Positions 53,406-64,000 of a DNA stretch of 64,000 nt are shown in pieces. Position 1 is the first letter of the stretch, and the number at the start of each line of letters is the position of its first letter. Origin of the DNA: Rhipidocladum racemiflorum (Eukaryota; Streptophyta; Magnoliopsida; Poales; Poaceae). The stretch covers positions 16,289,558-16,353,557 of the forward strand of contig CM070576.1 of assembly GCA_036346355.1 (NCBI GenBank), given 5' to 3'. A program made the translations under genes and the position numbers. The notes beneath the pieces were generated by a model, which had not been told where the DNA came from, made no database searches, and saw only the letters and a list, made by a program, of their open reading frames with translations.

Positions 53406-54248
53406 ATTATTATTTCATGGAAAAAAATTGAATATATCTTTCGTCAAGCATCTCCTTCAAATGTGTGAGAAAATTGGTGTGGAAGAATTTTGATGATGGG
53501 AATGGGCGTATCATAACTAGAAAATGTTGTGTGTCAAGAATTTTCCTGTTGTACGACGGACAGAGAAGTCCTTGGCGTGTCCATTTTTTTTATCCTTGAT
53601 GACTGAATTGGTACTATGCAGACATTGCAGAGTCAACTAAAGTGCGCTTGGACTTACAATAGGATACTTCCTAAACCATACTGAAATCTAGAACGTTTGT
53701 TTCTAGCCAACAGTATCATATAGCAATATTTATCGTTTGCTGCTTGGTGGTGTCACAATTATTTCCCCCAACTTTGCAAATCAACAATTGTAAATGAGCT
53801 GAGCTGATCAGCTAGAGTCAACTTGTCTCTTTTTCTTTAATTTGATGCCACAAGCTGTTATAGTCCATTTTTTATTATTTAAGTTTTTTTATTTAGATAA
53901 CGTCTAAATCTTCATGATTCGGTGGAATTTCGGGGCTAGAGCCGTAGAAGTAGTAGATAGTGTTACAATTTTATAAACAGCCGAGAGTATGACCAAATTG
54001 GCAGACTAATTTTTGCACGTTTTCGTTACTCACATTTCTCTTGGACAAGTTCTGTTGTGTCGAGACTTTTCTCATTCCTCTTGGACAACCCAAGCGACGA
54101 CTTCGGGCGTGGACTCTGCAGGCAAGCCAAAGAAAGACGGCACTGAAGTCAAGCAGAAGTTCCAACTCCTGTACAGTGCAAACTATATGATATATATCTA
54201 AAAACACATACGTAACTTCAAACAAAAGCGTTCCGTTAGAAAAGAGAC
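53406..54248 (+). other. Intergenic region and E upstream sequence
   Basis: 53406-53940 shows nothing I recognise. From about 53990 it resembles the gene B upstream region (CTCACATTTCTCTTGGA, GACGGCACTGAAGTCAAGCAG), with a TATA-like TGATATATATC at 54188-54198. Confidence 0.6.
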
Positions 54249-54330
54249 ATGGCTCCTGAAGCTCTTAACTCGAGATCTCCGCCTCCTTGCCACCGTGCAC
54301 TCTTTCCTGTTTCTTTCAAACACCTGTAGC
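54249..54330 (+). pseudogene. Pseudogene E, 5' stub of a receptor kinase
   Basis: The ATG at 54249 begins MAPEALNSRSPPPCHRALF, homologous to MVPAALNSKSPSAPSHHALF of genes B and C. Similarity stops in the signal peptide at about 54330, where non-coding sequence and a foldback MITE follow. It retains the promoter-like flank. It is complementary to D, which keeps the downstream parts of apparently the same ancestral locus. Confidence 0.75.
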
Positions 54331-54364
54331 ATATACCAATATATTTATTGTTCGCTTTTGGATG

Positions 54365-54374
54365 GTTTTACAAG
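54365..54374. repeat. 10 bp target duplication (left) of foldback MITE
   Basis: GTTTTACAAG, repeated exactly at 54963-54972. Ten bp fits Mutator-like elements (9-11 bp). Confidence 0.8.
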
Positions 54375-54962
54375 GAATGTTTTTTAAAATAATAAATTTT
54401 TTTTAAAATGTATTGCAGTATTAATACGCGGAAAACAAAAATTGTAAAAATAACAAATATTCGCCAAACGGTACGGTAAAATAGCTATTTTCGCCGAACG
54501 TTATGGCGAAATAGCTATTTTCGTCAAACGGTGTGGCGACAAATGCCTAATTACGCAGTTAACCGCTAGGCGATAAATTCCACGGGAAACGAGGGTATTA
54601 TCCGATAAATTCCACGGGAAACGAGGGTATTATCGTCGAACCGTTTAGCGAAAATAGAGTTGTCGCCATACGGTATGGCGAAAATAGAGTTATAGCCGTA
54701 CGGTACAGCGAAAATAGCTATTATCGCCATACAGTACAGCGAAAATAGCTTCTTTCCCCTAAACTCTGACGGCCGACTGCTAACTGCGTAATTAAGCAGT
54801 GGTCGTCGCACTGTTTGGCGAAAATAGCTATTTCGCTATACCGTTCGGCGAAAATAGCTATTTCGCCATACCGTTTGGCGAATAGGTGTTATTTTTGTAA
54901 TTTTTGTTTTCCGCGTATTAATACCGCAATTTATTTTAAAAAAAGTATTATTTAAAAAAATC
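54375..54962. mobile_element. Complete Mutator-like foldback MITE (588 bp)
   Basis: Terminal inverted repeats of about 130 bp (left reads GAATGTTTTTTAAAATAATA, right reversed reads GATTTTTTTAAATAATACTT, both then run through GTATTAATACGCGGAAAACA). The interior is built of GGCGAAAATAGCTATTT and CCATACGGTA repeats plus a 32 bp tandem duplication at about 54569-54632. It has no coding capacity. Confidence 0.82.
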
Positions 54963-54972
54963 GTTTTACAAG

Positions 54973-55317
54973 CATCTTTTCATCCGAACTTGGCAAGTCA
55001 TGATTTGTAAAATGAGTTGAGCTAATCAACGAGAGTCTAACATGTCTACATTTATTCAATGTTTTTTTCCCCATGAGCCTTTTCCTGCAATCTGATCCAC
55101 TGGAGAGTTTGTGCACTTTATACAATTTTTTTCATGGGATAAATGAATCTCTGGGCCGGGGCAGAAGTAATCTATATAAATCTAAATTCTCGGTGATATA
55201 CGGCATGCCACCGACCTCCCTGCTACTTCACGCTTTTTTCCTATAGTTTCCACGGTGTTTAGCTACAGCAGCTCTACTAGCCTGGTATATTTACTGCCCA
55301 TCACATTTTACAACCAA
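54973..55317. other. Flank shared with the D region
   Basis: Collinear with 30756-31100. Non-coding. Confidence 0.7.
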
Positions 55318-55380
55318 CAGTTAGCTCAGTTGGTACTTGGTAGAGGCTTTGCCGTGCAGTCTCGGGTTCAAGTCATGCCA
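55318..55380 (+). ncRNA. tRNA-like / SINE-like relic with A and B boxes
   Basis: TTAGCTCAGTTGG (55321-55333) matches the Pol III A box and GGTTCAAGTC (55365-55374) the B box. A 7 bp duplication (TTGGTAC) enlarges the D-loop, and the acceptor stem does not pair convincingly, so it is not a functional tRNA. A SINE head is the likeliest origin. Confidence 0.5.
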
Positions 55381-55439
55381 AAAGCGATTTTTCCTATTTT
55401 TTCATCAACTTCACCTATTTAATTGGGCTATTTGATCAT

Positions 55440-56090
55440 GTTGTAAATTTTTGAAACTTTTTGAGGAGGGTCCTCGGAGCATGCATAACCTACCATAAAA
55501 AATTCGGATCACGATCAAACTCGTGCGATTTTTAAAATTTCTGAAAATGCTACTAATGCATTTAAAGTAACTTCACTGATATAACTGAGCTACTAAATTT
55601 GCAAATTCTTAAAAAAATTGAGAAGGGTCCTGAAAGCATGCCTACGCTACCATAAAAATTCGAGAACATGGTCAAATTTTTGCGATTTTTAAAAATTCAG
55701 ACAATGCTACTAATGCACTTAAAGCAACTTCACTGATTTAATTAAGCTATTAAATCTGTAAATTCTTTAAAATTTGTGAAAAGAGTCCTGAGAGCATGCA
55801 TAAGCTACTATAAAAAATTCAAATTATGAACAAATTTTTGCGATTTTTAAAAATTCTGATGATGATTCTAATGCATTTCAAGCAACTTCACTGATTTATT
55901 CGAGCTACTAAATTTGTAACTTTTTTGAAAATTTGTGAGAAGGGTCCTGAGAGTATGCCTAAGCTACTATAAAAATTTAGATTATGATCAAACTTTTACT
56001 ATTTTTAAAAATTCTAACTATGTTGCTAATGCATTTCAAACAACTTCACTGATTTAATTGAGCTACCGAATCATGTTAAAAAATTTTAAA
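55440..56090. repeat. AT-rich tandem repeat, about 158 bp, four units
   Basis: AACTTCACTGAT recurs near 55569, 55728, 55885 and 56043, with GGGTCCTGAGAGCATGC and GCGATTTTTAAAAATTC in each unit. Divergence between units is clear, so the array is old. Confidence 0.75.
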
Positions 56091-56111
56091 TTTTATTTTT
56101 ATTTTTTAATA

Positions 56112-56137
56112 GATTTCCTCTCTCTCTCTCTCTCTAA
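56112..56137. repeat. CT microsatellite
   Basis: A run of TCTCTC at the end of the AT-rich array. Confidence 0.85.
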
Positions 56138-56219
56138 ACTGTCCACAGCAACATGGGGTATTTAACTAGTAATAATAACTATCCTTATAGGGCAGTGGGA
56201 TGCTGGTGCTCCCACGCTC

Positions 56220-56615
56220 TCCACGTCGAAAATTTTGGCAAAAAGCTCTTTTCAAATTTTTTTGCAAAAAACCCTCAGTGTTCTAGGAAATTACGAATAG
56301 GTCCTATTTCAGCGATTTTCTATGAACGCCCCTAGGGTTCTTGGATTTTACAAAGGGATATGCGCCGACAATTTTACAAAAACACCTTGGTGTTCCAGAA
56401 ATTTAAACAGGTCCTACGCGATTCTATATGGAGTCCCTCAGGTTTCCGAGAATTTACGAATAGGTCATGTTCTGGTGAGTTTACACAGAGACCCCTAAGG
56501 TTTTGTGATTTTAGAAGGGGTCTGCACCGGTAATTTTACAAAAAAAACTCTCGGAGTTTTGGAAATTTCTGAATAGGTCCTGCGTGATTTTGCACGAAGA
56601 CTCACGGGCTTCCGA
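56220..56615. repeat. Degenerate repeats containing AATAGGTCCTG motifs
   Basis: Loosely periodic units combine ATTTTACAAA(A/G), CCCT(C/A)(A/G)GG and GAATAGGTC(C/A)TG. No coding signal. At about 56615 the block shared with 34827 begins. Confidence 0.55.
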
Positions 56616-58279
56616 AAATTTACAAAGAGGTCCACGCGTGCCAGCCCTGATCTGCTGATCGATCTCTGGCTGTAGATTAATGTACTTTTCATATGTTGGC
56701 CGGCATCCATCTAGCTGTTGCAACCACACATAGATAATGGATTAATTTCTGTTCGTCTGCCTCAGGACGGCACGAACTGGTAAAACGTGTTATCACCCAC
56801 AGTATAGTGTTGGCTAAACTCTGCACCCGACATCTGTCGAAACAATCGCTTCCAGTGCCATTTTGTGTTTGACTGGCTAGCTCTCTGCAGGCCCAGTTAT
56901 CTTTTATCTTGGGCAAGTGAAACTGTAATTTGGCCAGTACATAATACTGTATACTCTCATATAGCTCAATGGCAGGATATTTTTCTTTTGAATTTCACCC
57001 GGGTGCCAAGTTCAGTCGTTAGTTACTGTTCAATGTCCATAGAAGTTTAAACTCGTAGATGTGCATATACTGCTCATGCACCTTCAGGTCAGAAATCAAC
57101 TACTAATTCATGCATCAAGTTGATCTAGTCTCCATAGGTATGCGTGCTAATATGGCCTTGTGGTGTGTGTACAAATTATAAAATCGAGAGGCCTATGACC
57201 AATAACCTAACCTTGCATCCGTTTATTTATCATAACTGAAGTCCTCAAAGGAAAAAATGACTGATGCTGACATGCCTTGACAAGATTGTCAGTTACGAAA
57301 ATGGAAGCATGGAATTAAAAAACGGAATCCCTTTCCTTACGTACGTATAATACGGAGTATATTAGCTAGATTCTTTGTCAATCTGAAGACGATGCAGCGA
57401 TACGTAGGCGTCTATATTATTCATTGTTCTGAAGTATTCGATGATATATACACGGTTTTGGAGAAACTATACAAATAAATTAATTTGCTGCAAACGGTTC
57501 GAGTATTATATATGCCTTGAATTGGCAGCAAATTAATTAATGTTAGCAATGAACAGCAATATATTTACATCTAGAACAAAGAAAAAGTTAATATTGAGCC
57601 GTTGTAAAATAGATCACAGTCAGGTCCGTAAAAATGATGGAACGATGTAACGTTGTGTGACCAATGTTTTAATATATACATACGGGAACGTACGAGATGA
57701 GAACTCGACTTAAAATAGGATTATGCATATGGCCTACTATTTGAGCCGTCTGATCAGGTGAAAGAAAATTTGGTGTGCTGATCGAATTGCAGGACGCGAT
57801 CGTTGTCAGCTTCCCTACGAAAACAATGAACGAGATAAAATCCAGGTAAGTTGGTAGTGATCGTATTCGCATCTCTAGGAGTGGAACAAGCGAGGGGGCG
57901 GTAATAGGGGGGACATACAACATCATCAATCAATCCCAAGCAACGGCCAAGACCAACTGGTCAATACTGAATGCCGCGGTGACCAAATCAATCCAGCCCT
58001 ACTTTCTTGATCTTTACTTCGCAAAGACGCGCAGAGGAAGGTATTGTATGCTTGTAGGCCATCATTTTCAGTAATTCCTTCCGTCACAAATAATTGTCGT
58101 TTTCGATATTGACATGGTCTCTTAAACACAGCTATAGCAGGATGGAAAAACTGGGGAGAGCTATGGCAGGATGGATTCCAAGCCCTTCTCGCCGGCCAAC
58201 TTCCACAAGCCAACTCCTCTACTTTATATCTAAACACATACAAAATCTTCACACAAAAGCACTCCATTAGAACAGAGAC
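56616..58279 (+). promoter_or_regulatory. Upstream region of gene C
   Basis: Collinear with 34827-35625 plus 47214-48199. It keeps the empty site of the Tat insertion near 57447. It lacks 155 bp present in B, replaced by AAGC at 58207-58210. A TATA-like TTATATCTA lies at 58224-58232. Confidence 0.65.
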
Positions 58280-61200
58280 ATGGTTCCTGCAGCTCTCAAC
58301 TCCAAATCTCCGTCTGCTCCCTCTCACCATGCCCTCTTTCTTCTCTGTAGTGTCCTCCTCATCTTTGTGTCCTCCAACACAATAATAACACCCTCATTAG
58401 CACAACCCAGCAACAGATCGGAGACTGACCTGCAAGGCCTTCTCTGCTTCAGGTCCGGCATCGTCAGCGACCCCGCCGGCGTCCTCAGCTCATGGAACAG
58501 CTCACTCAACTTCTGCAGCTGGCAAGGGGTCACCTGCGGCAGGACGCTTCCGCCCCATGTCGTCTCCTTAAACCTCAGTTCTATGGGGCTCAGTGGGATA
58601 CTGCCTCCTTGCATGGCCAATCTTTCTTCTTTGGTTCAACTAGAACTTTCACGCAATAATTTTTATGGAAGGATACCTGAGGAGCTGGGCAGGCTTCCGG
58701 GCCTCCAAACTCTGATGCTTGCCGGCAACAGCCTTACAGGTAACATCCCTGTGTCATTGGGTACCGTCGCGTCTCTTAGCTATGTCAATCTTGCAAACAA
58801 TTCTCTTAGCGGGGTTATCCCCGATTCCTTAGCAAGTAGTTCGTCACTCGGTGCGATAATCCTCTCGCGAAACAACTTATCTGGAGTGATCCCGGATAAT
58901 CTGTTCAATAACTCATCCAAACTTGTCACGGTTGATCTCCAATGGAATGGTCTCTCTGGGGCAATCCCACATTTCCAAAAGATGGCAGCTCTGCAATTTC
59001 TTGGTCTTACTGGAAACCTCCTTGCTGGAAGTATACCACCATCTTTAGGAAATGTTTCATCCTTAAGTTCCATACTGCTAGCACAAAACAACATAAGTGG
59101 ATCAATTCCAGAGACTTTGGGTCAAATTCCGAACCTAACTATTCTAGATATAAGTTACAACAGCTTTTCGGGGCATGTTCCAGTCATGCTGTACAATGCC
59201 TCATTACTCAGATTCTTTGGCTTAGGCAGCAATAGCATTGAAGGACTGATACCTCCTGAAATTGGCCACTCACTTCCAAACCTCCAAACATTGATCATGA
59301 GTGGCAATAGATTTAATGGACTGATCCCGACATCACTGGCTAATGCATCGAAGCTTCAAGTACTTGATCTTTCAGGCAACTCCTTAAGCGGTTCAGTGCC
59401 ATCTCTAGGTTCTTTGAGCAACTTGAATCAACTGATTCTGGGAAGTAACATGCTAGAGGCTGAAGACTGGGCATTCCTTACCACCCTGGCAAATTGCACT
59501 CAACTGTTAAAATTATTGATGGATGGGAATATGCTGAATGGAAGTCTGCCAAAATCAATAGGTAATCTTTCAACAAAGCTAGAGTGGTTAAACTTCGGAC
59601 GCAACCAAATTTCTGGAACCATACCAGCAGAGATAGGCAACCTTGTAAATCTTACTCTGCTTGACATGGACCAGAACATGCTCTCAGGAAAGATTCCCCT
59701 GACAACTGGGAACTTGAGCAAACTGTTTGTCCTGAAACTATCCATGAATAGTTTGTCAGGTAAAATCCCAGACACAATTGGTAATCTTCCTCAACTCGGC
59801 CAGCTTTATCTTGATGACAACAAATTGTCTGGAAATATACCGGCAAATATAGGACAATGTAACAGGCTATCTATGCTAAACTTATCAGTCAACAACCTTG
59901 ATGGATCCATACCAATTGAACTCGTTAGTATTTCTTCCCTTACCAAAGGTTTGGACTTGTCAAACAACCACCTTACAGGGGTGATACCACAACAAGTTGG
60001 TGCACTGATCAATCTTGTCCTACTAAATGTTTCCAACAACAAGTTATCTGGTGAAATTCCTTCCACACTTGGTCAGTGTGTTCAACTGTTATCCCTTCAC
60101 ATGGAAGGCAACAAGCTTAGTGGGATTATTCCTGACTCTCTGAGTGCACTGAAGGTCATACAGCAGATATATCTATCTGATAACAATTTATCTGGTCGAG
60201 TTCCAGAATTCTTTGAGAACTTCACCAGCTTAGATCATCTTGATCTATCGTACAACAAATTTGAAGGAGCAATTCCAACTGGTGGTATCTTTCAAAATTC
60301 AAGTGCAGCAATCTTGGAAGGCAACACAGGGTTGTGTGAAAATTCTGCAATATTTGCATTGCCAATTTGCCCCACCACCTCAGCAACTAAAAGGAGGAGC
60401 AATGCACGCTTGCTACTGATAGTAATTCCACCGGTTGCTATTGCTTTATTCTCATTTTTATGTGTTGTTGTCACTGTTCTGAAGGGAAGCCCAACCCAAC
60501 CATCTCAGAGCTACAAGGAGACAATGAAGAAGGTGTCATATGGTGACATTCTTAAAGCCACCAATTGGTTCTCTCCAGACAACAGGATCAGCTCAAGTCA
60601 CACAGCATCAGTCTACATTAGTCGGTTTGAGTTCGATACAGATTTAGTTGCCATCAAGGTATTCCATCTTAATGAGCAAGGTTCACACAACAGCTTTTTC
60701 ACCGAATGTGAGGTGCTAAAACATACCCGCCATCGAAATCTGGTTCAAGCAATCACCTTGTGCTCAACAGTAGATTTTGATAACAATGAGTTCAAGGCTC
60801 TAGTGTACGAGTTCATGGCAAATGGTAGCCTCGACATGTGGGTACACCCAAGGTTACACCGAGGCAGCCCAAGGAGGGCGCTAAGCTTAGGTCAGAGGAT
60901 AAGTATCGCCGCAGAGGTTGCTTCTGCTTTGGACTACCTGCACAATCAATTGATACCTCCTTTGATTCACTGTGATTTGAAGCCAGGCAACGTTCTTCTG
61001 GACTACGACATGACCTCACGCCTTGGTGACTTTGGGTCAGCCAAGTTTCTCTCTTCAAGTCTTAGTAAACCAGAAGGCTTCGTTGGTGTCGGAGGAACCA
61101 TTGGATATATCGCACCTGGTGAGTTATACTTCTTTTTCTTTGAAGAACTGTTGAGTTGAACTTTGATATCTATGTTTTGTTGGTTTCCAAATCATTTATG

Positions 61201-61577
61201 TGCATTGCTCATGTTTTACAGAATATGGTATGGGATGCAAAATCTCAACCGGTGGTGACGTGTATAGCTTTGGGGTGCTGCTACTAGAAATGCTCACAGG
61301 AAAGAGACCAACCGATACACTATTTGGCAACAGCCTCAGCCTTCATAAGTATGTGGACTTCGCATTCCCCAATAGAATTGGTGAGGTTTTAGATCCCCAT
61401 ATGCCATATGAGGAGGACGAGGTGGTTGTTACTCTGCGCATACAAAACTTTATCATACCATTGGTTGAAATTGGCCTTATGTGTTCCATGGAATCACCGA
61501 AAGATAGACCAGGAATGCGAGATGTTTGTGCCAAAATTGTTGCCATCAAAGAGGCATTTGTCAAAACCTTGGGATAA
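58280..61577 (+). CDS. LRR receptor-like kinase C (class XII, non-RD), intact
   Basis: Exons 58280-61118 and 61222-61577 give 1,064 aa. Same signal peptide, cap and 24 LRRs as gene B. Bases 58280-59481 are indistinguishable from B by eye. The transmembrane helix (LFSFLCVVVTVL) is followed by a short juxtamembrane part and a kinase of a different subtype from A and B: Lys 793 in VAIKVF, HCDLKPGN at 897, DFG at 917, then APE with the intron in the same codon. The glycine loop is SSSHTASVYISRF, without the usual GxGxxG. HCD marks the non-RD class. Predicted plasma-membrane receptor for an unknown ligand, probably in immunity or development (inference from family). Confidence 0.92.
61119..61221 (+). 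other. Kinase intron of gene C
   Basis: GTGAGTTA to GTTTTACAG, 103 bp, phase 1 in the APE Glu codon. Longer than and unlike the introns in A and B, in line with its different kinase lineage. Confidence 0.9.
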
Positions 61578-62252
61578 TGGCAGTACGATAATAGAAATAG
61601 AATTTTGATGAGGGGGCAATGATCTAATTTAAGCAGCTTGGGAAGAAAGGATCATGCCGTTCAACAATGATGAGCTCCACCTCGTACACAATTCCAATGA
61701 ATCCCAAAGATGGAGTTAGTGTTCAGCCAAGTTGCTCCTTCTCTTGCCCAAAAGCCAGAAGCCTGAGCCTGGTCAAATGTCCTCTTAGTTCATCGAACTC
61801 CACTGCAGAGATTCAGTTGTGTAAGATTTACATCTAAATGATCTGTCATAGGTAACTATGTAACCACTATCCGTGGTGCCAGTTAATTTCTGAGTTCTAA
61901 CTATATAGGGCTGTAGGGCAATTGGAAATGTAAGCTCCCCAAAAAAGGTGTGGCTTATTGGGCTTCTCAGGAAAACTTAAGCCTAATTTATACTAAGAAA
62001 CTAAATCCCTTCTCTGTCAGCTTCCTAGAAAAGCCAACTTCTAAAGGAAGCGCTTCTCAGAATGTTTTTTGTTGACAATTGAAACTATCCTACAAAGCTG
62101 GCAGTCTGATGGATATTAGCTGTGAGACCCCAACAATTTCTGTTATTCTTGTCTATTTACAGCGTCTAGCCATATGCCATCATATACCGATAAATAAGGC
62201 ATGCAGCCTAGCATAGATGCAACTCAAAAACTGAGTAAAGATTATAGATATC
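61578..62252. other. 3' flank of gene C
   Basis: No gene or recognised repeat. It is unrelated by eye to the A and B 3' flanks. Confidence 0.5.
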
Positions 62253-62691
62253 TGTCATGTGGGGCCGCGTCTACGCGAGACGGCGCCGTGCGCGCGACGT
62301 GCGCAGGGCCGCAGAGCGTGCCGCACGCATGGCTCAGGAAGGAGGCATGATTAGTGGCTAAGAATAGAAAGATGTGATTTGGGTTTTTAGTTTCTAAATA
62401 AAGTCCCCAAGTCTAGGAAGGATTGATTAAGAATAGAAAGATAGGATTGGGGATGTTAGTTTCTATATTAAGTCATGGCCAAGAGCCATATATTGGCTGT
62501 GCCATAGATTGTTATGCAAGCAAGATTAATTCCATCTATTCTCCACTCTCTCTCTCAAGCCGGCGGTTAGGGAGCTTACCCGACCGACGAAGATCGACGG
62601 CGTGGGGGCATAACCCTGCCGGCCACCACGGACCGCAGCTACGAGCTTCGTAGTCGAGGTCCGGCTACCTTGAGCATCAACGCCCTTGACA
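62253..62691 (+). repeat. 5' LTR of the right-edge Reina-like element
   Basis: 439 bp, TGTCATGTGG to CCCTTGACA. Both ends resemble the other Reina-like LTR read on its own strand. A TATA-like CTATATTAAG lies near 62463. The other LTR is outside the window. Confidence 0.75.
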
Positions 62692-62707
62692 ACTTGGTAT
62701 CACGGTC
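62692..62707 (+). other. Primer binding site of the right-edge element
   Basis: ACTTGGTATCACGGTC follows the LTR; TGGTATCA matches initiator tRNA-Met with later mismatches. Confidence 0.6.
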
Positions 62708-62789
62708 ACGTCTTTCCTCACCCGCCCGCTCCACCCAATCCCCCTCATCACCGCAGCCTACCACCATTCACAACCCGCAACCATCAGCC

Positions 62790-63815
62790 ATGAGCGAGCC
62801 CACCATTGCCGATGTGATGAAGATTTTAACGTCCCTCACCACAGAGATGACATCCATGAAGGCAGACGTGGCGGCTCTCAAGGAGAAGCCATCCCCGTCT
62901 TCGGCAAGCAGCGCCGGCGGCCGGCCGGAAGGGCCACGCGACCTGGATCGTCCCCCACGTTTTCAGAAATTGGATTTTCCCCGCTACGACGGCAAGACTG
63001 ATCCGATGTTATTCATCAACAAGTGCGACTCCTATTTTCACCAGCAGCGCACCATGGCAGAGGAGCGCGTGTGGATGGCCTCGTACCATTTGGAGGACGT
63101 CGCGCAACTATGGTACAACCAACTCCAGGAGGACGAGGGCACGCCATCATGGGCACGTTTCAGGGAACTAGTGAATTTGCGATTTGGACCCCCTCTACGC
63201 TCGGCTCCGCTGTTCGAGCTTGTCGAATGCCGGCGTACAGGGACCGTGGAAGAGTACTCCAATCGTTTCCAGGCCCTCCTGCCTCGCGCGGGCCGCCTGG
63301 GTGAGGCGCAGCGCGTCCAACTCTTCACCGGCGGACTCTTGCCGCCACTCAGCCACGCCGTCCGCATCCACAACCCGGAGACACTCGCGGCAGCTATGAG
63401 CCTGGCCCGCCAGGTGGAGTTGATGGAGCTCGACAGTCGCAAGAGCGCCGGCCAAGCCCACGCTGAGTGTCGCCAAAGACCGGCACCACGCTTCAGCGGG
63501 CAATGGTCCGAACTCCGCCGCTTCGCTCAGACCGGTGATTACCGGGCGATCTCGGCATTCACCACCGGCTACGCCGGCCTCGCATCGTGGGCGGGGCCAA
63601 CCAGCGAACGCCTCGTGATGAGGAACAAAGTGAGCAGCGGCGCCTCGGCCTCGCTACAATCAGAACGAACCCTACTCACGGGCTACAACCGAGTGTGTGC
63701 CGGATTTTCTACATTGCCGGCTGCCGATGGCGACATCAAGGCTTACCGACGGCGAGGCCGATCAGGACGCGCCGGTGTTCTCCCTCCGGGCCGTAGCTGG
63801 TATGCCGATTTGTGA
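62790..63815 (+). pseudogene. gag of the right-edge Reina-like element, frameshifted tail
   Basis: The ATG at 62790 (MSEPTIADVMKILTSL) is chosen because it aligns with the gag start of the other element; the open frame extends upstream to 62670 without ATG. The capsid part (PPRFQKLDFPRYDGKTDP, LNLRFGPPLRSAPL-like) is intact. After about 63430 the frame departs from homology. The knuckle region in another frame reads YNQNEPYSR with the first Cys lost, so the zinc knuckle is damaged. Confidence 0.8.
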
Positions 63816-64000
63816 CACAATGCAGGTGCGCGTGACCGTGGGCGCGGCGACCTTCACGGCCCTCCTCGACACCGGGTCCACCCACAACTTCATCGCGGAG
63901 GCGGCGGCGAGCCGCACGGGTCTCCAGGCTCACTCCGACCCGCGCCTAACGGCCACAGTGGCAAACGGAGAACGAATCTCCTGCCCCGGAGTGTTCCGGA
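63740..64000 (+). pseudogene. Aspartic protease start of the right-edge element
   Basis: The frame after 63740 reads DAPVFSLRAVAG, DTMQVRVTVG and LLDTGSTHNFIAEAAA, the protease active site (Asp about 63868), then VANGERISCPGVF at the window end. It is in a different frame from gag above. Confidence 0.8.

Larger units (their letters stand above)
62253..64000 (+). mobile_element. Reina-like Ty3/gypsy element, 5' part (cut by window edge)
   Basis: LTR, primer site, gag and the start of protease on the plus strand. Gag is closely related to that of 16273-21337, but the LTR sequence differs. RT and later domains, if present, lie beyond 64000. Confidence 0.88.

Noticed and set aside
55318..55380. 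Functional tRNA gene
   Set aside because: The D-loop is enlarged by a duplication and no proper acceptor stem or anticodon arm can be drawn.
58324..58620. Minus-strand open frames inside genes B and C
   Set aside because: They are shadows of the LRR coding strand, repeated at the same places in both paralogs.

Overview
The window is plant nuclear DNA, most likely from a grass and probably rice (Oryza). Evidence for this is the clustered class XII (FLS2/Xa21-type) leucine-rich-repeat receptor kinases with one phase-1 intron inside the kinase APE motif, a Tourist-type MITE with TTA target duplications, and dense nested Ty3/gypsy and Ty1/copia retrotransposons. The species is inferred, and all identity statements come from reading the sequence by eye.

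Layout. (1) 1-16219: a tandem retroelement array, LTR-internal-LTR-internal-LTR, on the minus strand. Its LTRs are very long (about 4.56 kb). The 2.66 kb internal regions carry only a broken gag-like gene with many zinc knuckles, and the LTRs contain a GTTAAC-rich palindromic minisatellite. (2) 16220-24021: receptor-kinase gene A. The array truncates it at the 5' side, and a 5,065 bp Reina-like chromovirus (16273-21337, LTRs identical by eye, GATCC target duplication) interrupts it. The rest is open up to the stop codon. (3) 24022-26350: the gene A 3' flank with a Tourist MITE, an antisense kinase-exon relic and a tandem array of hairpin-forming repeats. (4) 26351-30421: a truncated copia (SIRE-like) element fused at 30422 to half of a Mutator-like foldback MITE. 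(5) 31133-34826: pseudogene D, three pieces of a receptor-kinase ectodomain separated by a gypsy tail with its 3' LTR, a LINE 3' end, and a MITE sitting in the LINE poly(A). (6) 35626-47208: an 11.6 kb Tat-type gypsy element (CATAT target duplication) with a second RNase H and an antisense plant-mobile-domain ORF. (7) 48200-51563: intact receptor-kinase gene B. (8) 54249-54330: pseudogene E, a 5' stub cut by the complete copy of the foldback MITE, followed by a tRNA-like relic and AT-rich tandem repeats. (9) 58280-61577: intact receptor-kinase gene C. (10) 62253-64000: 5' LTR, gag and the start of protease of another Reina-like element, cut by the window edge.

How the parts relate. A, B, C, D and E are copies in one local cluster. 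B and C are indistinguishable for about 1.27 kb (48131-49401 and 58211-59481) and about as similar as ordinary paralogs elsewhere, which suggests recent gene conversion. B is a mosaic: its ectodomain and promoter are C-type, while its juxtamembrane, kinase and 3' flank are A-type. All three predicted kinases are non-RD (HCD instead of HRD), as in immune receptors, and all have a degenerate glycine-rich loop. The best biological story here is domain shuffling and conversion in an immune-receptor cluster remodelled by retrotransposons, together with an unusual non-autonomous retroelement family.
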